From assembly GCA_017940955.1 (NCBI GenBank), contig JAGAXP010000088.1, forward strand, positions 1-19,868: 19,868 nucleotides of DNA, given 5' to 3'. The notes beneath the pieces are model-generated. The model saw nothing but the letters and a program-made list of their open reading frames with translations. It did no database searches and was not told the DNA's origin. A program made the position numbers and the translations under genes. Origin of the DNA: Oribacterium sp. (GTDB lineage: Bacteria; Bacillota_A; Clostridia; Lachnospirales; Lachnospiraceae). Of the stretch, positions 1-7,843 are shown one piece after another; position 1 is the stretch's first letter, and each line of letters opens with the position of its first letter.

Positions 1-92
1 GGATCTGATTTTGTGGAACCACAAGATGATGATTCCGTATTTCCCTTTGACTTATAAAAGTAACTTTGTAACTATATGTCAGCATTGGATGC

Positions 93-113
93 GCCGGTCT
101 AAAACAGGCCGGC
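93..113. other. Hairpin-forming inverted repeat
   Basis: GCCGGTC and GGCCGGC form a 7-bp stem with one G-T pair around the loop TAAAACA. It lies about 40 bp beyond the end of the seven-gene minus-strand cassette, where a terminator would be expected. No T-run follows on either strand, so a classic intrinsic terminator is not supported. Apart from this hairpin and the adjacent tandem repeat, bases 1-153 show no gene I can support. Confidence 0.45.
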
Positions 114-120
114 AGGTCCC

Positions 121-220
121 TTGCAACAACCTACAAAATGTAGGTGCAACAACCTACAAAAAAGGATTGCAACAACCTACATTTTTACTTTGCAACTTTA
201 TGCAAAAAGGGCTTGCAAAA
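121..220. repeat. 23-bp tandem repeat, three good and two decayed copies
   Basis: GCAACAACCTACA occurs at 123-135, 146-158 and 169-181, exactly 23 bp apart. Decayed copies beginning GCAA follow at 192 and 215, keeping the 23-bp phase. The spacers differ (AAATGTAGGT, then AAAAAGGATT). Bases 139-158 form a TGTAGG/CCTACA hairpin. On the minus strand the unit reads TGTAGGTTGTTGC. The array overlaps the 3' end of the TPR-like gene, supplying its last codons and its stop. Too few copies and too short a spacer for CRISPR. Confidence 0.8.
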
Positions 221-417
221 AACAAAGCGGCCCTTCTTAACCATTCAATAGCCGATTCTGTTCTATCCTGAGAATATAAAAGATTTCCTAACTCGTGCAT
301 AGCCTGTATCTGTTCTTTGCCTTGAAGCAAAGATAGATACAATTGCTCGGCTTTATCTAAATTTCCGATTACTTCCATTCTTTTTGCTTCTTTTAGAATT
401 TTTTCGTTATTTGACAT
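154..417 (-). CDS. Short TPR-like protein, probably truncated by the tandem repeat
   Basis: An 87-codon ORF, last of the seven-gene minus-strand cassette, starting 10 bp after the SUKH gene with GAGGA about 8 bp upstream of its ATG. Residues 8-65 read as two helical hairpins of tetratricopeptide type (ILKEAKRMEVIGNLDKAEQL, then AMHELGNLL with SAIEWLRRAA), a fold used for protein binding. From about residue 77 the peptide (NVGCCNPFL) is encoded by the 23-bp repeat array, and the stop is the TAG inside a TGTAGG unit. That looks like loss of the original C-terminus through repeat insertion. The full-length protein probably had more TPR units. A partner role with the toxin/immunity genes is inference from position only. 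Confidence 0.6.
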   Translation of the reverse strand: MSNNEKILKEAKRMEVIGNLDKAEQLYLSLLQGKEQIQAMHELGNLLYSQDRTESAIEWLRRAALFFASPFCIKLQSKNVGCCNPFL

Positions 418-427
418 ACTGATTTCC

Positions 428-826
428 TCATCTATATTTGCATTTTTCTACATATTCAGAAAAAGAAGAGCAAATGAGTCTTTTCCTATCTCTTTGTAAA
501 AGATAAATATTACCCTTTTCGTCGCCAATAATTAATTTAGCATCAATTCCAAGATCTTCTATTACGAACATGTTTTGGGGAAAAGATTTATTTACTTCCT
601 TTTCCTGTTCTGTAGCTTCAATAACATTTAAATATCCGTCTATATTTAAACCGCATAGCTCAGCTCCATTGAATCTAATAGCACCATAGGTACTAAGATA
701 TTCCTTATAATCCTCTGGAAACTGTATGCCTAATTTTTTCTGAGCATCTTCGATTTCTTCTTTTGTGCACCCACCTATAGACTTCAATCCCTTTATACCT
801 GAAATAAGATCTATTATTTTGCTCAT
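428..826 (-). CDS. SUKH (SMI1/KNR4) family immunity-like protein
   Basis: A 132-residue protein whose first half fits the SMI1/KNR4 (SUKH-1) family: GCTKEEIEDAQKKLGIQFP at residues 19-37, then DYKEYLSTYG at 39-48 and an ELCGL segment at 56-60. A GDEKGNIYLL strand follows at 101-110. SUKH proteins are known immunity factors of bacterial polymorphic toxin systems; they bind and neutralise nuclease toxins in the cytoplasm. The gene starts 17 bp after the LHH nuclease gene, with GGAGG 9 bp before the ATG, which is the usual toxin-then-immunity order. No signal peptide or membrane segment is seen. The pairing with this toxin is inferred from adjacency. Confidence 0.85.
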   Translation of the reverse strand: MSKIIDLISGIKGLKSIGGCTKEEIEDAQKKLGIQFPEDYKEYLSTYGAIRFNGAELCGLNIDGYLNVIEATEQEKEVNKSFPQNMFVIEDLGIDAKLIIGDEKGNIYLLQRDRKRLICSSFSEYVEKCKYR

Positions 827-843
827 TAACTGTAACCTCCATT

Positions 844-1572
844 CTAGAGTCTATTCTTCCAGTATTCTTCTCTTTCGTTACTCCAATTATTACCTTCTCC
901 GTGAACCTCTGTCATCTTAGTCTTATCATGAAGAATGGTATCATTACCACCTGTTCTATGTTCTGTAAATGTCAGTTCAGCTAATGGAGAATCTGAACGT
1001 TGTCCAATATGATGTAACTGTATAGGTTTTCCTGTTTTATCAAGAGGAGAATATCCTTCGGATACTCGTTCTCTATTAGTCATTCCAAATTGATCTTTTT
1101 GATCCCAATCTATGTCTGTTCTCATGAGGCATTTCTTGCCATTAACCTCTCCTTCAACAAGACCAGCATCCTTATATATTTTATATTCATCAATGGATTT
1201 GATATAATCAACAATTTTATCTGACCATCCAGTCTCCTTTTTTATAAAATCCTTCTCATCTTGTGTTAAACCCTCTTTGGTCGAGACATTTTCAACAACG
1301 TTATCTTCGTTTGTTGATTCTATAGGTTTAGAAAAAATATCATCCCAAAACTTCTTAACAGACTCATATGGTGAATCTTTTGATCCATTATTATCTATAT
1401 CCATTTTTGGTGAGGATTTATCAAGCGAATCTTCAGGTATTTCTTTATCAAAAAAATCATTCCAAAAGTTTTCACAATCCGTTAAGTTTATTTCAGATAG
1501 CGGTTTAATTTCTTTGTCTTTAGCGATTTCTTTACTTAATTCATTGAAACCATTTATATCTAACTCAGACAC
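844..1572 (-). CDS. LHH-type HNH/Endonuclease VII superfamily toxin
   Basis: A 242-residue protein. The C-terminal part (about 100-242) fits the LHH family of HNH/Endo VII nucleases: ETGWSDKIVDYIKS at 113-126, a basic TNRER segment at 165-169, the signature IQLHHIGQ with His187 and His188, LAELTFTEHR at 197-206, GNDTILHD at 209-216 and a W-rich end. Such domains cleave nucleic acid and are common polymorphic-toxin tips. The N-terminal half is acidic and holds two related motifs, ENFWNDFFDKEIPE (34-47) and KKFWDDIFSKPIES (73-86). There is no signal peptide and no recognisable LXG, WXG100 or RHS trafficking domain. The start is GTG, overlapping the ATPase stop (TAGTG) with GGGAGGG 7 bp upstream, so translation is probably coupled. 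The next gene encodes a SUKH protein, its likely immunity partner. Confidence 0.85.
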   Translation of the reverse strand: MSELDINGFNELSKEIAKDKEIKPLSEINLTDCENFWNDFFDKEIPEDSLDKSSPKMDIDNNGSKDSPYESVKKFWDDIFSKPIESTNEDNVVENVSTKEGLTQDEKDFIKKETGWSDKIVDYIKSIDEYKIYKDAGLVEGEVNGKKCLMRTDIDWDQKDQFGMTNRERVSEGYSPLDKTGKPIQLHHIGQRSDSPLAELTFTEHRTGGNDTILHDKTKMTEVHGEGNNWSNEREEYWKNRL

Positions 1573-4500
1573 TAAACAACCCTCCCTCTCAACATATATT
1601 CTTCTGTGAATCTTAAAAGATGTGGTTTATACTGAACATTCCTTCTTGCATGTTCATACATAATTAGTGAAATAACTATATTAACTGCTTGATTACTATA
1701 TTCATCTACAGAAGGAGATAAACTAGAAACTACACCCTTAATCCATTCATGAAAATCATTTGTAGTATCCTTGTTTCTTTCAAATGCTTCAGATGCATTA
1801 AAAAAGTCATAAGCGAGACTTCTTAATTTATCAACTGCTTTTTCACCATCATGTGATAAATACTCTAAAAACTCTGCCTTAACGGTTGCATCTAAGCCTG
1901 AAGAAATAATAGTTGATCGGAGTGAATCTATATCAGTCCTATCACATTTTCTGTAAATTTCTTTTTTCATTAAAAGATCAATAAGTTTACGGTCTGACTT
2001 AGATGATTCATTTTCTAATGGTTCATCTTCTCTTTTCTTATTACAATCACCTTTTAGTATTTCGCCCTGACTCTTATAATCTACTATTTTACAGAGTACT
2101 GGTTCTATCCAGCCACTTTGATGAACAGATGCAACACCCATTTCAAGTCTGCCTAACTCATCTATCTGAGCATCATTAAGTCCAGACGCTTTTCCAACTA
2201 ATAAACGATCTTCATACTCTGGAAGCCTCATTAATATTTTTGTATTTGTATTTCTTATTACAGATAAATCGAGAAGACCTGGTGATTGATCGGCAATTAT
2301 AAAGCCCTCCCCATATGTACGCATTTCGGCTATAGCATTGGATAACATTTCCACAGATTTACCTAATAGATTTGCACTATCCATTGACTGCTCCGAAGAT
2401 GTTCTCTTCAATATGTTATGCGCTTCTTCTAACACAGTAACATGCCATAATTCAGTATCTGGATTACTATTTTGCATACGGTATTCTTGTAGCTTAAGGA
2501 TTAATAATCCCATAATCAGTGATTTTGTTTCTGTAGAACCGATACGACTTAAATCCACAATCACATTTTCATCAAACAAATCCTTGCCATCAATCTCTTC
2601 AGAACAAAAAATTAGTCCATTTATTCCGTTTGTAAGTGATTTTATTCTTGTTACTAATGCTCCAACATAATCGCCTTTATTATCGTTTGAATAATCACTT
2701 TCTTCTAGGACTTTTCTAGTCTGGATCATCACATCGCCAAAAGTTGGAAACAAGGGAAATCCATACTTATTCTCAGACGTTGATAGATTCCATCCTGCAA
2801 CCATATAAGCTCTCTCGATGGAATCCTTAAGAATTGCCGGCATTGCAGCGTACATTGGCCAACATACATTAAAAATCTCAACTAATCGATCTAAATGCTC
2901 CAAAATGTGTATTTCTTCAACTGGAAAGCTAAATGGATTGATTTTTAATAATTTACTGTCACGTTTTAGAGGGTTAGTTCCATAGACACATACTTTATCA
3001 TTTTGACCAATTATACTTTTATACTCACCTTTTGCAGGTTCTATGACCATGAATTTTTTTTGTTTATTAACTAATTTTTCCAACATCCAATATATTGTAT
3101 TGGATTTTCCTGAACCAGTAGACCCTGTTATAAACGTATGTTTGGATAATTCTTTAGTGGATATTTCAATTTTTTGATTTTTGATTTCTTCATGTAAATG
3201 ATAAGAATTTCCTATGTATAAATCATTTTCTATTGGATTAAGTGAATATGGCTCCCTGCCAAAAGAAACACCAGCTACTACAGGTATTCCTTGAAGTGAT
3301 TTCTTAGGGAAAGCAATCACATTAGATAATTCATCAGTTCCAACATAAGATGTTGCTGTAACCATCATCGAATCAGTCTGGTCAGGTTTTGCAGTTATAA
3401 AGACAGGATGACAGAACATTGAAACGTATTTTTTAATTTCATTAAAAGCACATGATCCATAGCCTTCTTCTCTTGACCATTCTTGAACAATGGATGGCTC
3501 AATATATGATTCTTTTCCTTGAGTTATTCCCTTTAAATAGTTTGCTACACTTTTACTAGTCGTAGTATCATAAGCCATTACATAAGTGGAATATTTCCAT
3601 AATCCTGTTGCCTGACTTTTATTAATTCGTTCCATTGTATTTTCTAATCTTTCAAGAAGATTAGTTACCATATATGACTTGTATGAATAAGTGTTCGATT
3701 TGGTTTCACCTGTAGCAATACTATGACTTTTTCCTTCTGTATAAACTTTTGTATTAGTAAACGACTTTGAAGAACCCCAGCTATAACCATAACCAAAGTT
3801 ACCTCCGTAACTATTACCATAAGTATCACTTGATGTAGTGACATTTCTAAATGGAGCAATGATGTCACCGGCTATTTTACCGACTGCAGCACCTTTTGCT
3901 GCCCCAGCAACAGCACCTGCTGGACCTCCTACAAACAAACCAGCCAGACCACCAACTAAAGTTCCACCTACTTTAAAAATGACTTTAGTCTGTTCTGGTT
4001 TATTTTTAGTCTCACTGTCAGTATGACTGTTGAAATGACTTCCATTTGCTCCAATATTTACTGAGTGAGTTTTGAAAATTGAATTAGTTGTACTTGTACT
4101 ATCGGAGATTGAGCTCATTTCTCCTTTGGTTTCAACTTCACTTTCTGACATTTGAAATTGATATTGGGCAAAAGGATTAATTGCAGAAGCAATTTCTTCG
4201 TATCCTGAAGTAATTTCTCTTACATCTTCCTGTGATACAGATTCTGCTAAGAAGACAACTGTATATGATTCTTTGTTTGTTTTAGGTACAATTCCATTAA
4301 GAAGTTTATCTAATCCTTGAGTGATATATTTTTCAGAATACTGTGAGGGAGTGTTTGCAAAAAGAGAAACAGAATTATATAGAAATTTTTTGTTGCCATC
4401 AATTTCTATTTCATCATTATTGCTAAATAATTCTTTTAATTCATTTTCTTCCTTGATAATTATAGTATGAGATCCAGGGAAATTCCCATGTATAGCAGCA

Positions 4501-4874
4501 TTCAATAATTCGACATTGTCAGCTGACTCACCATTTCTACCTTTACCTTCATTTTTAATTACAAAATACATATCTGTATTAGTTGGAGCTCTTTTAACAA
4601 CAAGTGCTACGGAATGATCACCATCAGCAAAAGTGCTTAACACATTTTTAAAGCATTCACCAGGTTCCTGTTCCTTATCAAATAACCATTTATCCACCTT
4701 TACGGCACGTATATTACTGCTGTATGAAATATCCTTATTTAGATTGTATTTTTCATCAAAAAATATAACTCCGTAATCTTCTGATAGTCTGTGCATATAC
4801 GCTCTGTCGAGCGTATATGCAATTTTTCCTATGTTATCCAATAAGACTTCTTCTCTCGGACTTTTATCTTCCAT
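1572..4874 (-). CDS. HerA/VirB4-like P-loop ATPase with glycine-rich membrane-like segment
   Basis: An 1100-residue protein with a HerA/FtsK-clade motor in its C-terminal half. Walker A is GSTGSGKSN at 584-592, a FMVIEPAKGEYK strand follows at 608-619, Walker B is VLEEAHN at 814-820, and the sensor-like stretch ADQSPGLLDLS is at 861-871. The first 240 residues are a domain I do not recognise. Residues 245-400 are low-complexity and rich in Ser, Thr, Asn, Gly and Tyr. They surround a hydrophobic glycine/alanine segment at 299-342 (VGGLAGLFVGGPAGAVAGAA) that resembles a glycine zipper or membrane hairpin. A helical tail follows from about 950. GGTGG lies 6 bp before the ATG. Relatives of this motor pump DNA or protein through rings. 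Here it could export the adjacent toxin or act on invading DNA; the sequence does not decide between these. Confidence 0.85.
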   Translation of the reverse strand: MEDKSPREEVLLDNIGKIAYTLDRAYMHRLSEDYGVIFFDEKYNLNKDISYSSNIRAVKVDKWLFDKEQEPGECFKNVLSTFADGDHSVALVVKRAPTNTDMYFVIKNEGKGRNGESADNVELLNAAIHGNFPGSHTIIIKEENELKELFSNNDEIEIDGNKKFLYNSVSLFANTPSQYSEKYITQGLDKLLNGIVPKTNKESYTVVFLAESVSQEDVREITSGYEEIASAINPFAQYQFQMSESEVETKGEMSSISDSTSTTNSIFKTHSVNIGANGSHFNSHTDSETKNKPEQTKVIFKVGGTLVGGLAGLFVGGPAGAVAGAAKGAAVGKIAGDIIAPFRNVTTSSDTYGNSYGGNFGYGYSWGSSKSFTNTKVYTEGKSHSIATGETKSNTYSYKSYMVTNLLERLENTMERINKSQATGLWKYSTYVMAYDTTTSKSVANYLKGITQGKESYIEPSIVQEWSREEGYGSCAFNEIKKYVSMFCHPVFITAKPDQTDSMMVTATSYVGTDELSNVIAFPKKSLQGIPVVAGVSFGREPYSLNPIENDLYIGNSYHLHEEIKNQKIEISTKELSKHTFITGSTGSGKSNTIYWMLEKLVNKQKKFMVIEPAKGEYKSIIGQNDKVCVYGTNPLKRDSKLLKINPFSFPVEEIHILEHLDRLVEIFNVCWPMYAAMPAILKDSIERAYMVAGWNLSTSENKYGFPLFPTFGDVMIQTRKVLEESDYSNDNKGDYVGALVTRIKSLTNGINGLIFCSEEIDGKDLFDENVIVDLSRIGSTETKSLIMGLLILKLQEYRMQNSNPDTELWHVTVLEEAHNILKRTSSEQSMDSANLLGKSVEMLSNAIAEMRTYGEGFIIADQSPGLLDLSVIRNTNTKILMRLPEYEDRLLVGKASGLNDAQIDELGRLEMGVASVHQSGWIEPVLCKIVDYKSQGEILKGDCNKKREDEPLENESSKSDRKLIDLLMKKEIYRKCDRTDIDSLRSTIISSGLDATVKAEFLEYLSHDGEKAVDKLRSLAYDFFNASEAFERNKDTTNDFHEWIKGVVSSLSPSVDEYSNQAVNIVISLIMYEHARRNVQYKPHLLRFTEEYMLRGRVV

Positions 4875-4884
4875 ATTTCACCAC

Positions 4885-5352
4885 CTATTTCAATACTCTA
4901 ATTAGACACAACAATGATTTATTGTTTAATGTAATGCTCCAAATTGATAAAACGACATTTTTAACTTTTAATGATGAAATAATCATTATTGCACATATTG
5001 TAAGAATTAAGATAAGTATACCGATTATTACCCACTTCAAAGACTTCATATTACGGTCTTTCGTGGCATTTTTCACCAAAACAGCAGTGGCAACTTCATT
5101 AAGATACAACAAATATTCTTTGTTAAAAGCCTCGCTTACAGCAACCAATGATAATTCATCAAGATACTTATTGTTCCAATTAGTCTCGCTTATTTTTTTG
5201 AGATTACCTGAGCCGAAATAAGAATCGGAAATTTGAGGATTGTTATCAAGTTCGAGAATGTCCTCCTTGGTAAGTCTTCCTCTTTTGATATCCGCTACTA
5301 TTCTATCTCTCTTAACAGTGCCATCTATTATATATTTTTTAAAATCAATCAT
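4885..5352 (-). CDS. Small single-pass membrane protein, unknown function
   Basis: A 155-residue protein I do not recognise. Residues 1-105 are charged and soluble-looking, with a short repeat-like start (IIDGTVKRDRIVADIKRGRL). A strong transmembrane segment occupies about 106-128 (WVIIGILILILTICAIMIIS), preceded by basic residues that favour a cytoplasmic N-terminus. A weaker hydrophobic patch follows at about 132-142. It starts 3 bp after the dynamin gene, its AAGGAG site lying within the last dynamin codons, and ends 10 bp before the ATPase gene. Position suggests it anchors or links the dynamin and ATPase at the membrane; this is inference only. Confidence 0.75.
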   Translation of the reverse strand: MIDFKKYIIDGTVKRDRIVADIKRGRLTKEDILELDNNPQISDSYFGSGNLKKISETNWNNKYLDELSLVAVSEAFNKEYLLYLNEVATAVLVKNATKDRNMKSLKWVIIGILILILTICAIMIISSLKVKNVVLSIWSITLNNKSLLCLIRVLK

Positions 5353-5355
5353 AAA

Positions 5356-7830
5356 TCAGCACTCCTTCCAGATGATAGAATTCAAATCATCCCTGCAGTC
5401 AACAAGATCGTCTGCTGCTTCTTCAACACTTAATCCAAGTTTCTGCATTTCTTCTCTATTTTCGATCATTGCCTGCATGTAAAGAGAATACTTCTCTAAG
5501 TTTTCTTTATAATTACTCTTAACCGCTGTAAGGATTGTTTCTAAAGCTTTTTGATAATCAGTTGCATATTCATTTGTCATATCTGTAGCTAATGTCTGTA
5601 GTTTTTCTTTTACATCTTCAATAAATGATTTTTTATCAAGGTGATCTTGCTTTAATAAGAAGAAAATTTTCTCTGTTCGTTTATTCGAGTTGTAAATTCC
5701 ATCTAAATTTGTTATTCCTTTTCTTTTGTTGATTTCTGGTTTTGGAATGTATTGAAAAAATTTCTTTGCAGCATCTGAAATATTTCCATTATCCTTTATT
5801 GCAGTTTGAACTGCTTCTATAAACTTATCTCTCTCTTCAGTTAAAAGAGTTTCTCTTTCTGTCATGAAAGCGTTAGTAAAATCAGTGATTATTCCGCTGA
5901 TTCCATCTTTGATTACTGTTTTGTCAGTTTCCCTATATTTAACCTTACCAAGACCAAAGAAGGAACGTTTTAGTATTTTATTCAGATGTTTTTCTGTTCT
6001 TTCAAAAAGTAACTCATTCAAAGTTTGTGAATCGATTTTTAATCTCTTTCGTATTTCTTCAGAGATTCCTTTTTCGGTGGATATTGATTTATTATGGTAT
6101 TCAGACTCAATCGCTGTACTAATTGTATCCTTAAGTTCTTTGATATTCTTTTCAATTGCTGCAATTTCTTCTTGGTTACTCTCTCTTAAAGAATTAGCTT
6201 GTGTTGTTAATTTTGCTAATGCTTTGTCAACGCTATCTATAATCGCGAATGCTTTTACAGCTGCAGCATACTTTTCACCATATAGAAGTATTTCTGTTTC
6301 GAGTGCATATAATCCGGAGCATATTTCAACTATACCGGCATCATCGCCTTTAGATATTGCAGAATTTAAAGCATCTTCACATCGACTAATCATGGTATTT
6401 GTTGCAAATTCTGAAGAAGCACTTCTATTCTCTCTAAAACAAAAACTCATAGGATTTCCATCAGTTGCTAAAATGGCTTTTCCGGCTAGGAGTAATGCCT
6501 GCTGTTCTGGTGTTGCTGTACCATTTTTTATAGATTTAGCAACATATCCATACAAAGCTGAAGTGAAAAATAGTTTTTTATCTTCTAGTTTGATTGAGAA
6601 TTCACCATCCTCTTGGTCCTTAATTATTTGATGCTGAAGAATTTTTCTTGCATCAGAAGTCTGTCCGTCTGCTTTATTAATCACAAACAGAGATCGGCTA
6701 ATATCTATGCTTGTCTTACTGTTCTTTCGCTCCGCCTCTTTTAAATAATTCAATAACGCGTTATTACCTGATCCTTCAAGTCCGTCTGGTTTAGCCACAA
6801 AAATCAATATAGACTGTGTCTGATTTTCAAGTGCTTCTGTTAATACTGATTGATGTGCAATATAATTGCTATCCGTACCAGGAGTATCGTATATTGTAAA
6901 CTGTACTGTTGGTTTATCTAAAGGTACAGGAAACTCAATGCGTATTTCTGAGGAAACTACTTCAGAACTATTCAATTTATCTAGCAGATCTCTGATTTGT
7001 TCATCTTTTCGCTTGTTATGAGGCTTGAATTCATTTATTAGATCTTGTATTTCTTTTCTTATATCATTTTCATAAGGTCCTTTTTTAAACTCAAAGACCC
7101 CCTCAGAACCATTCCACTGTAAAACTGTATGAACACCGCATATTTCAAAAATTATTTTTTCTTTGTTTTCCTTTTCAGGACTGCATATTCTAAACATTTT
7201 AGCGGTCTCTGATTTGATATTTTCTGGAAGTATCTTGTAACCTAATAAAGCGTTAATTAAAGCTGATTTCCCAGCACTATATACACCAGTAAAACATAAA
7301 CTCACTCTGTTATCACTAAGACTAGATATTTTTTCATTGATATTTTTTATTTCTTCATCTATCTGTTTAGCAAAACTTTCTGCACTCTCTCTCACATTAT
7401 CATTTTCAAGTGGAATATCAAAAAGCTTACTTCTATGCTTACCTAATACAGCAACTGCTGATTCTCCAAATTTTCGTACTTCCTCATATGATGTCTTCAT
7501 ATCAGGTAATTCAGAATAAAGTCTAGGGATAAACGTACATTCGTTTTGAGGATCTTGATTATAATTTTCTATCATTTGTTCCAAATCCTCATAGTCCAAT
7601 TTGGTCATTATAGCGTCTATCTCGACTTTACTAACTCCATCAAACACTCTTGCTATATCTCTAAAAAAGGTATTTCCAAAGTCCTGTAAAACAAACTTAC
7701 CTTTCATATTGACATACTTTGATAATGCGCCTCCGGCTTTTATAACAATTTCTTCATCATCTTGAAAACGTCTAAAACTAATTTCCTTTTTTGCAGCATG
7801 ATATTTCATCTGCAATACGTTTTTGCTCAT
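5356..7830 (-). CDS. Dynamin-like large GTPase
   Basis: An 824-residue protein with a dynamin-type GTPase domain. G1 is GVYSAGKS at 182-189, the G2 threonine lies in SETAK (Thr209), G3 is DTPG at 315-318 and G4 is NKAD at 385-388. A 180-residue N-terminal extension precedes the GTPase. After the GTPase come long helical stretches with coiled-coil character (about 530-580) and further helices to the end, as expected for a stalk. I see no transmembrane segment. Bacterial dynamin-like proteins remodel membranes, and some protect cells against phage. AAGGAG lies about 8 bp before the ATG and overlaps the regulator stop, so the two are likely co-translated. The small membrane protein 3 bp downstream could be its anchor. 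Exact subfamily not resolved. Confidence 0.88.
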   Translation of the reverse strand: MSKNVLQMKYHAAKKEISFRRFQDDEEIVIKAGGALSKYVNMKGKFVLQDFGNTFFRDIARVFDGVSKVEIDAIMTKLDYEDLEQMIENYNQDPQNECTFIPRLYSELPDMKTSYEEVRKFGESAVAVLGKHRSKLFDIPLENDNVRESAESFAKQIDEEIKNINEKISSLSDNRVSLCFTGVYSAGKSALINALLGYKILPENIKSETAKMFRICSPEKENKEKIIFEICGVHTVLQWNGSEGVFEFKKGPYENDIRKEIQDLINEFKPHNKRKDEQIRDLLDKLNSSEVVSSEIRIEFPVPLDKPTVQFTIYDTPGTDSNYIAHQSVLTEALENQTQSILIFVAKPDGLEGSGNNALLNYLKEAERKNSKTSIDISRSLFVINKADGQTSDARKILQHQIIKDQEDGEFSIKLEDKKLFFTSALYGYVAKSIKNGTATPEQQALLLAGKAILATDGNPMSFCFRENRSASSEFATNTMISRCEDALNSAISKGDDAGIVEICSGLYALETEILLYGEKYAAAVKAFAIIDSVDKALAKLTTQANSLRESNQEEIAAIEKNIKELKDTISTAIESEYHNKSISTEKGISEEIRKRLKIDSQTLNELLFERTEKHLNKILKRSFFGLGKVKYRETDKTVIKDGISGIITDFTNAFMTERETLLTEERDKFIEAVQTAIKDNGNISDAAKKFFQYIPKPEINKRKGITNLDGIYNSNKRTEKIFFLLKQDHLDKKSFIEDVKEKLQTLATDMTNEYATDYQKALETILTAVKSNYKENLEKYSLYMQAMIENREEMQKLGLSVEEAADDLVDCRDDLNSIIWKEC

Positions 7831-7843
7831 GTTTTAGTCTCCT

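Noticed and set aside
93..113. Intrinsic terminator for the cassette
   Set aside because: A stem is present, but no T-run follows on either strand.
121..220. CRISPR array at the repeat
   Set aside because: The spacers are only about 10 bp, the copies decay, and no cas gene is present.
11..271. 86-codon plus-strand ORF
   Set aside because: It is built largely from the tandem repeat and antisense of the TPR gene, with no ribosome site.
5864..6631. 255-codon hydrophobic plus-strand ORF
   Set aside because: It is wholly antisense within the dynamin gene; its hydrophobicity is what the complement of charged helical codons gives, and there is no ribosome site.
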